NCBI GenBank assembly: GCA_902776945.1
Contig: CACYSH010000002.1
Span: 10,818 to 58,318 of the forward strand
Length of the DNA: 47,501 nucleotides
Origin: an uncultured Ruminococcus sp.
GTDB taxonomy: Bacteria; Bacillota; Clostridia; Oscillospirales; Ruminococcaceae
Reading direction: 5' to 3'
This document shows, one piece after another, positions 15,838 to 24,004 of the stretch (its first letter is position 1; every line of letters starts with the position of its first letter). Below the pieces are notes generated by a model. That model searched no databases, was not told the DNA's origin, and was given only the letters and a program-made list of their open reading frames with translations. The position numbers were made by a program, and so were the translations under genes.

Positions 15838-17661
15838 ATGAAATGCAGATTTAAGAGGTTCATTTCGGCACTGGCGGCTTCTGCGGTATCGTTGACGGCT
15901 TTTTCGGGCGTTATGCCTGTTTCGGCTGCCGGAACGGCGGATTCCTTCCCCTTCGTCATCGAGGGCGAGGACATGGAGGGCGCTTCTCTCTGGACGCAGA
16001 ACTACGGTCCCGCGCCTAAGAACAGCTCGGGCAAAGGCTTCTATTATATGACCGGCGGTTCCGCGTCGTTTACCGTGACCGTGCCGGAAGACGGTATGTA
16101 CACTATCGTCGCAAGGGCGGCGCAAGTCCTCAACACCGGAGGCAGAGACGAGACCGTTTCCGTAAACGGCGTAAAGCGCAGGCTTATCATGCCCTATTCG
16201 GAAGAGTGGGTGGATTTCAGCTTCGGCAGCTTCCGTCTTAACAAGGGCGTGAATACTATCGAATTTGTCAACGAATACGGCTATATGGCTATCGACAAGG
16301 TGACTGTAAGCGCCACCCCCAAGCACGATTATTCCGTTGCTACGTCCGAGCTTACCGACAAGAACGCTACCCCCGAAGCACGCTCGCTTATGGCTTACTT
16401 AAAGAGCGTTTACGGTCAGCACATAATCTCGGGTCAGCAGGAGATCTACGGCGGCGGTCACAAGAACAACTATGAATGGGAAAACGAGTTCCTCGAAGAC
16501 CTCACGGGCAAAGTTCCCGCTATCAAGGGCGTTGACTTCATGAACTACAACCCGCTCTACGGCTGGGACGACGGCACCACCGAGCGCTGCATCGAGTGGG
16601 CGACCAAGAGAAACGGTATCATTACCGCTTCGTGGCATATCAATATCCCGAAGGATTTCGATAACTACACTCTCGGCGAGCCGGTAGGCTGGCAGGAATG
16701 CTCCTACAAGAATTATCAGAGCGGTCAGGGTTCTCTCAGCTTCGACACGCGCAATGTTGTTATAGAAGGTACTAAGGAATACGATTATTTCCAGCTTGCT
16801 ATGGAAGACCTTGCGGAACAGCTGCTGAAATTGCAGGACGCGGGCGTTCCCGTTATCTGGAGACCTCTGCACGAAGCGCAGGGCAACGAGGGCAATTACC
16901 CCGACGGCACGGCGTGGTTCTGGTGGGGCGACAGAGGAGCCGAGACCTACAAAAAGATATGGAAGCTGCTCTATACCACTCTCACCGAAAAGTACGGTCT
17001 GCACAACCTTATTTGGGAATATAACAGCTATGATTATTACAACTCGGCTACATGGTATCCCGGCGATGAGTATGTAGACATAGTGGCTTACGACAAGTAT
17101 AACGTAGAGTACAACAGGGGCGACGGCAAGTCGAGCGGTCCCAATCTGCTTGCGATACCCGCGAAGTTCGATTCGCTGTATGCGCTGACAGGCGGCAAGA
17201 AAATGGTAGCAATGGCAGAGAACGACACTATCCCCGCGCTTGACAATCTGCTCGTTGAGGACGCGGGCTGGCTGTATTTCTGCCCCTGGTACGACGGTGG
17301 CGAGGACGGCGGCACAGCATTTCTCGGCACGAATTATCAGGATCATGATGAGCTGAAAAAGATTTATCAGAGCGAATACTGCATCACTCTTGACGAGCTG
17401 CCTGCCGACCTGTACAAGAACGGCGGCGCGGCTTCCTCTGACGGTGCTGTGCTTTACGGCGATGCTAACTGCGACGGTGTTGTTAATCTTGCCGACGCTG
17501 TGCTTATCAGGAAGTATGTTGCCGCTCCGAAGAAGACCGAGATCACCGCGCAGGGCAAGGCGAACGGAGATGTTACGGGTAACGGCGACGGTCTTACGAA
17601 GGAAGATGCCGAAATGATTCAGAAATATTGCATGGGAATGATACAGCTGCCGAAGAAATAA
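15838..17661 (+). CDS. Secreted GH26 beta-mannanase with CBM35-like module and dockerin
   Basis: A 607-residue secreted enzyme. It has a signal peptide (cleavage near VSA-AG, residue 30); a CBM6/35-like module (about 39-160, FVIEGEDMEG start); a GH26 catalytic domain (about 177-520); and a C-terminal type I dockerin (541-600, GDANCDGVVNLADA and GNGDGLTKEDA). The acid/base should be Glu346 in RPLHE. The nucleophile should be Glu461 in MVAMAEND. GH26 enzymes cut beta-1,4-mannan; the dockerin anchors the enzyme to a scaffold. The ATG at 15838 follows AGGAGG; an upstream in-frame reading runs through the structured leader and was rejected. Together with the esterase it forms a plant-wall-degrading pair. 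Confidence 0.95.
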   Translation: MKCRFKRFISALAASAVSLTAFSGVMPVSAAGTADSFPFVIEGEDMEGASLWTQNYGPAPKNSSGKGFYYMTGGSASFTVTVPEDGMYTIVARAAQVLNTGGRDETVSVNGVKRRLIMPYSEEWVDFSFGSFRLNKGVNTIEFVNEYGYMAIDKVTVSATPKHDYSVATSELTDKNATPEARSLMAYLKSVYGQHIISGQQEIYGGGHKNNYEWENEFLEDLTGKVPAIKGVDFMNYNPLYGWDDGTTERCIEWATKRNGIITASWHINIPKDFDNYTLGEPVGWQECSYKNYQSGQGSLSFDTRNVVIEGTKEYDYFQLAMEDLAEQLLKLQDAGVPVIWRPLHEAQGNEGNYPDGTAWFWWGDRGAETYKKIWKLLYTTLTEKYGLHNLIWEYNSYDYYNSATWYPGDEYVDIVAYDKYNVEYNRGDGKSSGPNLLAIPAKFDSLYALTGGKKMVAMAENDTIPALDNLLVEDAGWLYFCPWYDGGEDGGTAFLGTNYQDHDELKKIYQSEYCITLDELPADLYKNGGAASSDGAVLYGDANCDGVVNLADAVLIRKYVAAPKKTEITAQGKANGDVTGNGDGLTKEDAEMIQKYCMGMIQLPKK

Positions 17662-17697
17662 GACCCGTGTGCTTGTTTTCGGTCGGGCGAACCTCAT

Positions 17698-17740
17698 ACG
17701 CATTAACCTAATGCAAAACTATTGAAAACAATGCTCGCCC
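17698..17740. repeat. Dispersed repeat, inverted match to 3830-3870
   Basis: GCATTAACCTAATGCAAAAC and the following TATTGAAAACA match the reverse complement of the segment near 3830. Nothing else was seen between the mannanase and the terminator. Confidence 0.5.
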
Positions 17741-17802
17741 ACATATAAGAATCGTCTGAATATTTCCATTTTTGTTCAAGAAAAAACGACGTAATCTAAA
17801 AA

Positions 17803-17828
17803 CCCCATATCCGTTATCGGATATGGGG
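17803..17828. terminator. Bidirectional terminator between mannanase and PaaK-like gene
   Basis: CCCCATATCCG (17803-17813) and CGGATATGGGG (17818-17828) form an 11-base perfect stem with a TTAT loop. T-rich tails occur on both strands and the flanking genes converge here. Confidence 0.9.
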
Positions 17829-17859
17829 TAATTTTATGCCGCAAACTTAAAAGCCCGGG

Positions 17860-19200
17860 TCATTGCTCAAACTCCCGGCAAATATGCTTAAATTTCCCGC
17901 TGACCCTGTTCGCCTGCGGCGGCTTTTCCGAATAAACTATCTCAACGCCGCTAACGCCCTTCCTGTCAAAAAACGCTGTAAGCTCCCGCCCCGCCCGCTC
18001 AAACGCACCAGCGATATTCTCCTCCGTCTGCGCCGCCAACCGCAGCTCAAACCGCTCGGGAGCCGTCTGAACCAGCTGGAACCGCCGCACGCCCGGCACT
18101 TCCTCCAGTATTTTATACAGCGACATCGGCGCGATCTTAACGCCGTTCGCAAACGAAATAATGTCGTCCGTCCTGCCCTCGATCTCCAGCCAGCGGGTCT
18201 TTCTGCCGCAGGCGCACGGCTCGTCATGAACAATAACGCGGTCGGTAAGCTCATAGCGGATAAACGGCTGTATGTAATTCGGCAAATTGGTAATAAGCAC
18301 CTTATCGGACTGTACGCCGCAGCCGACCGGGCGGTTTTCGCTGTCAACAGGCTCAACTATCACCCAATCCTCGTTGATGTGCAGATGCTTTTCGCGGCAT
18401 TCGCAGGCGACTTCCCCGCCCTCCGTGCAGGAATAATGCGTCTGCACATAGCAGCCGAATTTCTTTCCGAGCTTTTCGCGAATCTCGTCGGTCAGCAGCT
18501 CACCACCCGTTATCACCACATCGGGCTTGATTTTAAGCTCGTCAAGATCGGCAAGCAGCGCAAGATTCGAGGGATAGCCGCTCAACATCGCGGGCGCGAA
18601 GTCGTTCAGCTCCCTGACGATCTGTTCCTCCGGCGCGTTGACATCGACGGTTATCTTTGTTTTGCGGCGCGGCATTTTAAGCGAAAGATACCGCGACATT
18701 CCGCAGGCAAGGTAAAAGCCGTAATTCGCGAATACCCCCGCCGTCCTTTTGCCGTTCTTCATGAAAGCCTTGTAGTCCTCGCGCCGTGCGAAGGTTCGGA
18801 AGGCAGCCACCGCCGAAGAAACGTCCACCGCGCCCTTGTCATACAGCACGACGGCGGGGTTCCCCGTCGAGCCGGAGGTCTTGAAGATCAGGTATCTGCC
18901 GTCGATCATTTTGCCGATATTGTCAATGTCGGCGGTGTATTCGTCGATCCGCTTCATGGTAATGCGTCTGTCGGTTATGAAGCTGTCGAAATTCTTCATC
19001 ATCTCGGGCTTGCTTGTGGGCGGCAGGTCTGCGAGCGAAAAGTTTTCGGGAATATTTTTGTACAGTTCCCTGTAATACGGACTGTTCTCCCTTGCATAGC
19101 TCACCAGCTTTACGAGCCTTTTCCGCTGTAATTCTCGTATCTCTTCGGCGGAAAGCCCCCCTCCGCGATAGATTTTTATCATCTCGCTTAATAAACTCAT
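17860..19200 (-). CDS. PaaK/CapK-like adenylate-forming enzyme
   Basis: A 446-residue cytoplasmic protein of the ANL superfamily, nearest in pattern to phenylacetate-CoA ligase and CapK. The ATP-binding P-loop is FKTSGSTGNP. A further signature is THYSCTEGGEVACE. The C-terminal subdomain contains IEGRTDDIISFANG. A CxC pair near HDEPCACGRK is typical of the PaaK group. It should activate a carboxylic acid through an acyl-adenylate; the acid is unknown, and CapK-like members often act in surface polysaccharide or siderophore pathways. The ATG at 19200 follows AAAGGAG. No pathway genes adjoin it; the asparagine operon upstream is separated by repeats. Confidence 0.85.
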   Translation of the reverse strand: MSLLSEMIKIYRGGGLSAEEIRELQRKRLVKLVSYARENSPYYRELYKNIPENFSLADLPPTSKPEMMKNFDSFITDRRITMKRIDEYTADIDNIGKMIDGRYLIFKTSGSTGNPAVVLYDKGAVDVSSAVAAFRTFARREDYKAFMKNGKRTAGVFANYGFYLACGMSRYLSLKMPRRKTKITVDVNAPEEQIVRELNDFAPAMLSGYPSNLALLADLDELKIKPDVVITGGELLTDEIREKLGKKFGCYVQTHYSCTEGGEVACECREKHLHINEDWVIVEPVDSENRPVGCGVQSDKVLITNLPNYIQPFIRYELTDRVIVHDEPCACGRKTRWLEIEGRTDDIISFANGVKIAPMSLYKILEEVPGVRRFQLVQTAPERFELRLAAQTEENIAGAFERAGRELTAFFDRKGVSGVEIVYSEKPPQANRVSGKFKHICREFEQ

Positions 19201-19242
19201 ATTTTACTGTCTCCTTTAAACATTTGTTTATATAATGAAAAA

Positions 19243-19267
19243 GGCGGTGGCAAGCCCCCGCCCTACA
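19243..19267. repeat. Family F GC-rich palindrome, copy 5
   Basis: GGCGGTGGCAAGCCCCC then GCCCTACA, reverse orientation. Confidence 0.7.
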
Positions 19268-19297
19268 ATGTATATTATGTAACCTTGCAAAACTTGC

Positions 19298-19370
19298 AGG
19301 GGCACACCTATGTGTACGCCCGTTCAGAGACTATGCGCCTACTTGCGGGCGCTCACATAGGAACGCCCCT
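19298..19370. repeat. 73-base palindromic repeat
   Basis: AGGGGC/GCCCCT ends enclose CCTATGTG/CACATAGG and CGCCCG/GCGGGCG pairs. Pieces such as GTAGGGGCGTACTTACATG near 38753 are related. No coding capacity. Confidence 0.6.
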
Positions 19371-19419
19371 ACATAATACACAAATATCGCCTTGTTTAAT
19401 TGCCGCGTTAATTACGCAC

Positions 19420-20430
19420 TTAAAGCAGCGTAATTCCGTTTTCGGCACATCTGGCTATCATTTCTTCCGTCCATACCGAAGACTGCACCTCGCCGATATG
19501 CGCCTTTTCAAGCAGCAGCATACACAGCCTTGACTGACCGATTCCGCCGCCTATCGTAAGCGGAAGAGTGCCGTCGGCTATCATCTGATGATACTTGTAC
19601 TGCATTCTGTCCTCAGCGCCGCATTCCGCAAGCTGGCTCTTTAAAGAATCCGCGTCAACTCTGATACCCATAGAGGAAATTTCGAGCGAATCGTCAAGAA
19701 CCTCGTCCCAAATGAGAATATCGCCGTTCAGCGCCCAGTCGTCGTAGTCGGGCGCTCTGCCGTCGTGCTTTTTGCCGCTTTTGAGCTTGCCGCCTATCCC
19801 CATGAGGAACACCGTTTTATGCTCCTTTGTGATAAGGCGCTCGCGCTCATGACCCGTCTTGTCGGGGTACATATCTTCAAGCTCCTGCGTGGTGATGAAG
19901 AACGGCTCGTCGCAGATAGCCGCTTTGAGCTGCGGATAACGCAGGCTTACCTTTCTCTTGGTGTAGACGACCGCCTTGACCACGTTCTTCACGGTCTCTT
20001 TGAGAAATTCAAGCGTGCGCTGTTCGCGGGAGATGACCTTTTCCCAGTCCCACTGGTCAACGAAGATCGAGTGGGTGTTGTCGGTGTCGTCGTCGCGGCG
20101 GATAGCGTTCATGTCGGTATAGATGCCCTCGCCCACGCCGTAGCCGTAGCGGTAAAGCGCCATTCTCTTCCACTTAGCAAGCGACTGGACTACCTCCGCC
20201 TTGCCGTCGATCTCCTTGATGTCGAAATCGACCTTTCTTTCAACGCCGTTCAGGTCGTCGTTGATGCCGCTGCCCTGCCTTACGATAAGCGGCGCAGAAA
20301 CGCGGTCAAGGGTCAGCGAGATAGACAGCGCCTGCTGAAATACGTCCTTGATGTACTTAATGGCGTGCTGAGTTTCTCTCAGCGTTAATGAAGACTGGTA
20401 GCCTTCGGGGATATACAGCGATCTTGACAT
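19420..20430 (-). CDS. asnA: Aspartate-ammonia ligase (asparagine synthetase A)
   Basis: A 336-residue enzyme that makes asparagine from aspartate, ammonia and ATP, with a class II aminoacyl-tRNA-synthetase-like fold. Recognised from GSGINDDLNGVERKV, LAKWKRMALYRY, DQWDWEKVI and the C-terminal GGGIGQSRLCMLLL. Length fits the family. The start ATG 20430 follows GAAAGGAATG; an ATG nine bases upstream is too close to the binding site. It begins 26 bases after asnS on the same strand, so both should be controlled by the Asn T-box. This pairs asparagine synthesis with its charging onto tRNA. Confidence 0.97.
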   Translation of the reverse strand: MSRSLYIPEGYQSSLTLRETQHAIKYIKDVFQQALSISLTLDRVSAPLIVRQGSGINDDLNGVERKVDFDIKEIDGKAEVVQSLAKWKRMALYRYGYGVGEGIYTDMNAIRRDDDTDNTHSIFVDQWDWEKVISREQRTLEFLKETVKNVVKAVVYTKRKVSLRYPQLKAAICDEPFFITTQELEDMYPDKTGHERERLITKEHKTVFLMGIGGKLKSGKKHDGRAPDYDDWALNGDILIWDEVLDDSLEISSMGIRVDADSLKSQLAECGAEDRMQYKYHQMIADGTLPLTIGGGIGQSRLCMLLLEKAHIGEVQSSVWTEEMIARCAENGITLL

Positions 20431-20456
20431 AGAGATCATTCCTTTCAAAAAATATT

Positions 20457-21827
20457 TTATCTGATAGAGCCGACCGTTCTCGGGAAGAGTATCACATCGC
20501 GGATATTAGCCATACCGGTGGTGTACATGATAAGTCTTTCAAATCCCAGTCCGAAACCGCCGTGAGGCACGCTGCCGAACTTGCGCAGATCGAGATAATC
20601 GCTGTACAGATCGAGATTCATATTCCTCTCGTTCATAGCGGCAAGCAGCTTTTCAAGATCGTACTCTCTCTCACTGCCGCCGATGATCTCGCCAACACCC
20701 GGCACAAGCAGATCGACCGCCGCAACGGTCTTGCCGTCGGGATTCTGCTTCATATAGAAGGACTTTATCTCCTTCGGATAATCAGTAACGAAAACAGCCT
20801 TCCTGAACACCTTTTCGGAGAGATAGCGCTCATGCTCGGTCTGCAAATCGCAGCCCCACTCAACGGGATAAACGAACTGCTCGCCCGAGTTTTTCAGCAG
20901 CTCGATAGCTTCGGTATAGGTAACTCTGCCGAACTCGTGGGAGATAAGCTCTTCAAGCCTTGCTTTCAGACCCTTTTCGAAATGCGCGTCAAAGAAAGAG
21001 ATCTCGTCGGGGCAGGTCTTTAACAGCTTGCCGATAACAAATTTCAGCATATCCTCAGCCAGCTCGATAACGTCATCAAGCTCCATGAAAGCCACTTCCG
21101 GCTCGATGTGCCAGAACTCGGCAAGGTGCTTGGGCGTATTGGAGTTTTCGGCGCGGAACGAGGGACCAAAGGTGTATATCTTGCCCATAGCCATAGCAGC
21201 CATTTCGCCCTCTAACTGACCCGATACCGAAAGACCCGCCTTTCTGCCAAAGAAATCGTTGGCGTAGTAATCCTCTTCGGACTTGTATTCGCTGCTGTAA
21301 CCGATAGTCGTTACCTGGAACATCTCGCCCGCGCCCTCGCAGTCGCTGCCCGTGATAAGCGGAGTGTTTATATATACATAATGGCGGCTCTGGAAATACT
21401 CATGGATAGCGGCAGCCAGCACCGAACGCACGCGCCAAACGGCGTTAAAGGTGTTCGTTCTGCCCCTTAAATGAGGAATGGTGCGCAGAAATTCGAGGGT
21501 GTGACCCTTTTTCTGGAGCGGGTAATCGGTGGGAGCGTCGCCGAAAACGGTGATATTTTCGGGAACGGCATTTATCTCAATAGTGTTGTTCCTGCCTGCG
21601 ACCGCCTTGCCGGTAACTTTAAGTGACATACCAACTCTCGGCTCCTTGTAATCGCCGTCGCCCTTTTCAACTACCACCTGAACATTTTTGAGCGTAGTGC
21701 CGTCGTTCAGCTCGATAAATGCAACGCTTTTCGAATTGCGCGAAGTGCGTACCCAGCCGCAGACGGTAACTTCCTTTTCAATGTATTCCTGCGAGCCGAT
21801 AAGATCGGCAATATCAATATGCTTCAT
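20457..21827 (-). CDS. asnS: Asparaginyl-tRNA synthetase
   Basis: A 456-residue class IIb synthetase that charges tRNA-Asn. The N-terminal OB-fold anticodon-binding domain (VCGWVRTSRNSKSVAFIELNDG) is followed by the class II core: motif 2 FRAENSNTPKHLAEFWHIE and motif 3 GFGLGFERLIMY near the C-terminus. All expected motifs are present and length is normal. The ATG at 21827 follows a GAAGGGAG site. It is first in the asnS-asnA operon, with a T-box leader directly upstream. Confidence 0.98.
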   Translation of the reverse strand: MKHIDIADLIGSQEYIEKEVTVCGWVRTSRNSKSVAFIELNDGTTLKNVQVVVEKGDGDYKEPRVGMSLKVTGKAVAGRNNTIEINAVPENITVFGDAPTDYPLQKKGHTLEFLRTIPHLRGRTNTFNAVWRVRSVLAAAIHEYFQSRHYVYINTPLITGSDCEGAGEMFQVTTIGYSSEYKSEEDYYANDFFGRKAGLSVSGQLEGEMAAMAMGKIYTFGPSFRAENSNTPKHLAEFWHIEPEVAFMELDDVIELAEDMLKFVIGKLLKTCPDEISFFDAHFEKGLKARLEELISHEFGRVTYTEAIELLKNSGEQFVYPVEWGCDLQTEHERYLSEKVFRKAVFVTDYPKEIKSFYMKQNPDGKTVAAVDLLVPGVGEIIGGSEREYDLEKLLAAMNERNMNLDLYSDYLDLRKFGSVPHGGFGLGFERLIMYTTGMANIRDVILFPRTVGSIR

Positions 21828-21870
21828 TATGAAAAACTCCCTTCAACACTTTAAAAAATTTACGAAAAAC

Positions 21871-22144
21871 CAAAAAGCCCCCGTCCATATACAGGACGGG
21901 AGCGTACTTAACATAAAACCCGTGGTGCCACCTGAATTACCGCAAAAGCGATCACTTTTGGTCCGCTGTAACGTGCGGAACACGTCTTACCTACTAAGCC
22001 ACAGCACATAGTATCTGCTGCCTTTGGGTTCGCCGCTCGGGAGTGTTATTCGCACAGACTCTGATATGCGGCTCACACCGTCCCGCACTCTCTGAAAACG
22101 AAATTCCGTGTTACTTCTCTCCGTCATCGCATTTTTAGTGATTA
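21871..22144 (-). promoter_or_regulatory. T-box riboswitch (tRNA-Asn) upstream of asnS-asnA
   Basis: On the minus strand the T-box core AGGTGGCACCACGGG (21919-21933) precedes a terminator, CCCGTCC/GGACGGG plus T tract (21871-21901). The specifier loop reads GAATAACACTCC; AAC at 22045-22047 fits asparagine. Uncharged tRNA-Asn should favour read-through. Confidence 0.95.
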
Positions 22145-22149
22145 ATGAC

Positions 22150-22178
22150 ATTATAGCACCTTTGCCGCGAATTGTCAA
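22150..22178 (-). promoter_or_regulatory. Promoter of the asnS-asnA operon
   Basis: On the minus strand TTGACA (22173-22178), 17 bases, TATAAT (22150-22155), a full consensus match placed just before the T-box leader. Confidence 0.93.
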
Positions 22179-22292
22179 TAGTGTAAATTTTATAAAATCG
22201 AAGTTGCGTAAAAAGCAATATTTTGTCAAAACGCACAAAGTCTACAAATAAAGCAAAGCCCCGAAAACACGCAGAGATGAGCGGTAAAAAAT

Positions 22293-22480
22293 AAAATCGG
22301 CAATTTCAAGAAAAACTAACAAAAGGGCATCTCTAAAAACCTATCTTTTTGCAGTTTTCATACTTGAAAAAGCACGCAAATACGTTATTATAATTTGAAA
22401 ATCAGGGGTTTTTAGAGATTCCCAAAAACAAAGTGAATGATCCTGCAAAATTGAGCGGAAACAAGTAAATTGCCGATTTT
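22293..22480. repeat. Family B element, copy 2, interrupted by family C
   Basis: Ends AAAATCGGCAATTT (22293-22306) and AAATTGCCGATTTT (22467-22480) enclose a unit whose middle is split by the 99-base family C element. The two halves align with the intact copy at 2186-2274. Confidence 0.85.
22325..22423. repeat. Family C inverted-repeat element, copy 1 (nested)
   Basis: A 99-base unit with ends GGGCATCTCTAAAAACC and GGTTTTTAGAGATTCCC. It is flanked by AAAA on both sides, a possible target duplication. Non-coding. A second copy runs off the window end at 47407. Confidence 0.88.
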
Positions 22481-22680
22481 CACGCAATAATAGCGCGAGT
22501 CGGCAGAATTTCACCGAGTAGGAGCAAGCTCTGCCATGTCGGGAAGAATGTGCCTGTCCCGCGCTTTTGCCCGCACTTTGCGTTTTTTTGTGGGCTTTGC
22601 GCAAATTTACGGCATTGCTCATTAGAATTTTGATATACCCCCTGCTTTGCGTTTTTTGGTTTGGCAAGTTGGCAAAATTT
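22481..22680. repeat. Mosaic repeat segment matching 41745-41830 inverted
   Basis: GCGCGAGTCGGCAGAATTTC, AGCAAGCTCTGCCAT and GGGAAGAATGTGCCTG occur here and, inverted, between the two family B copies near 41.8 kb. Non-coding. Confidence 0.6.
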
Positions 22681-22721
22681 CCATTTAAAGAAATAATTCA
22701 AACATTATTTCTTGTCAAGGG

Positions 22722-22750
22722 TTGCATTTCGAAAGGATATATGTTATAAT
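22722..22750 (+). promoter_or_regulatory. Promoter of the aminotransferase gene
   Basis: TTGCAT (22722-22727), 17 bases, TATAAT (22745-22750), about 50 bases before the start codon. Confidence 0.75.
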
Positions 22751-22801
22751 ATCTTTGTATAAGATTTTTTCATTTACATTATCGAAAGGAAGTACAGACC
22801 T

Positions 22802-24004
22802 ATGGAATTTAAATTTTCCGAAAAAGTGTCTCATTTGCAGGCTTCTGCGATCCGTGAGATACTTAAATATTCCGCCGACCCGGAGGTGATCTCTTTCGCG
22901 GCAGGCTCCCCCGCCCCCGAAGCTCTCCCCGCAAAGGAGCTTGAAGAGCTGTCCAAAGAGATACTCGAAGAGGAACCCTCTATCGCGTTCCAGTACGGCG
23001 TTACCGAAGGCTACACCCCTCTCCGCGAGGAAGTAAAAAAGATATTAGCCGCAAGGGGCGTGTTCGATCCCGAATATGACGACGTTATCATAACAAGCGG
23101 CGCACAGCAGGCAAATGAACTTTCGGCTAAAGTCCTCTGCAACGAAAACGACGTTATGCTCGTTGAAAGCCCCAGCTTCATCGGCTCGCTGAACGCTTTC
23201 AAATCCTACCATGTGGCGCTGAAAGGCGTAAGGCTCGAAAGCGACGGCGTTAATATAGAGGAGCTTGAACAGAAACTCGCCGAAGGCGGCGTTAAGCTCG
23301 TTTATCTTATCCCGAATTTTCAGAACCCTACGGGCAATACTATGTCTTGGGAAAAGCGCGTAAAGGCTTTCGAGCTTTGCAAAAAGTACGACGCTGTTAT
23401 CCTGGAGGACAACCCCTACGGCGATCTGCGCTTCGCGGGCGAGGATATAAAGAGCATAAAGACCCTCGACACCGAAGGCAGAGTTATCTATTCGGGAACG
23501 TTCTCGAAAATACTCTCACCCGGTATCAGAGTGGGCTATGTCTGCGCACATAAGGATATTATTCAGAAGATAGTGGTCTGCAAGCAGGTCGCCGACGTTC
23601 ACACCACCATGTGGTCGCAGATGCTTTGCTGCCGCTTCTTAAAGAAGTACGACCTTGACGAGCATCTTAAAAAGCTCAGAAAGGTATATGAGAAAAAGAC
23701 CACCCTTATGCTTTCGCAGATAGAGAAGAATTTTTCGAGCAAGATCACCTTTACAAGACCGCAGGGCGGACTGTTCATCTACTGCACTCTGCCCGAAGGC
23801 GTTACCACCCAGCAGATGGTCGATTTCTGCACCAAAGCGGTAAAGGAATACAAGATAGCGATAGTTCCCGGAACGGCGTTCGAGATCAGCGAGACCGATG
23901 AGACCCGCTCTTTCAGGCTGAATTTCTCCACACCTACCGACGAAAATATCATCAAGGGTACCGAAATACTCGGCAGACTTTCAAAGGAGATGTTCGGCGA
24001 TTAA
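22802..24004 (+). CDS. PLP-dependent aminotransferase, class I/II (2-aminoadipate/MocR type)
   Basis: A 400-residue cytoplasmic aminotransferase of fold type I. The PLP lysine lies in SGTFSKILSPGIRVGY. Other family marks are YGVTEGYTPLREEV, IPNFQNPTGNTMSWEKR, EDNPYGDLRF and a C-terminal FRLNFS with the substrate-binding Arg. The pattern is that of the 2-aminoadipate/LysN-like group, which often acts on aromatic or branched amino acids; the substrate cannot be fixed. The ATG at 22802 follows AAAGGAAG. Its stop codon overlaps the probable AUU start of the next gene, so the two are likely translated together. Confidence 0.92.
   Translation: MEFKFSEKVSHLQASAIREILKYSADPEVISFAAGSPAPEALPAKELEELSKEILEEEPSIAFQYGVTEGYTPLREEVKKILAARGVFDPEYDDVIITSGAQQANELSAKVLCNENDVMLVESPSFIGSLNAFKSYHVALKGVRLESDGVNIEELEQKLAEGGVKLVYLIPNFQNPTGNTMSWEKRVKAFELCKKYDAVILEDNPYGDLRFAGEDIKSIKTLDTEGRVIYSGTFSKILSPGIRVGYVCAHKDIIQKIVVCKQVADVHTTMWSQMLCCRFLKKYDLDEHLKKLRKVYEKKTTLMLSQIEKNFSSKITFTRPQGGLFIYCTLPEGVTTQQMVDFCTKAVKEYKIAIVPGTAFEISETDETRSFRLNFSTPTDENIIKGTEILGRLSKEMFGD

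Noticed and set aside
17863-19131. 422-codon plus-strand frame opposite the PaaK-like gene
   Set aside because: The minus-strand frame has clear ANL motifs and a good start; the plus frame has Arg/Leu-rich low-information sequence typical of a shadow.
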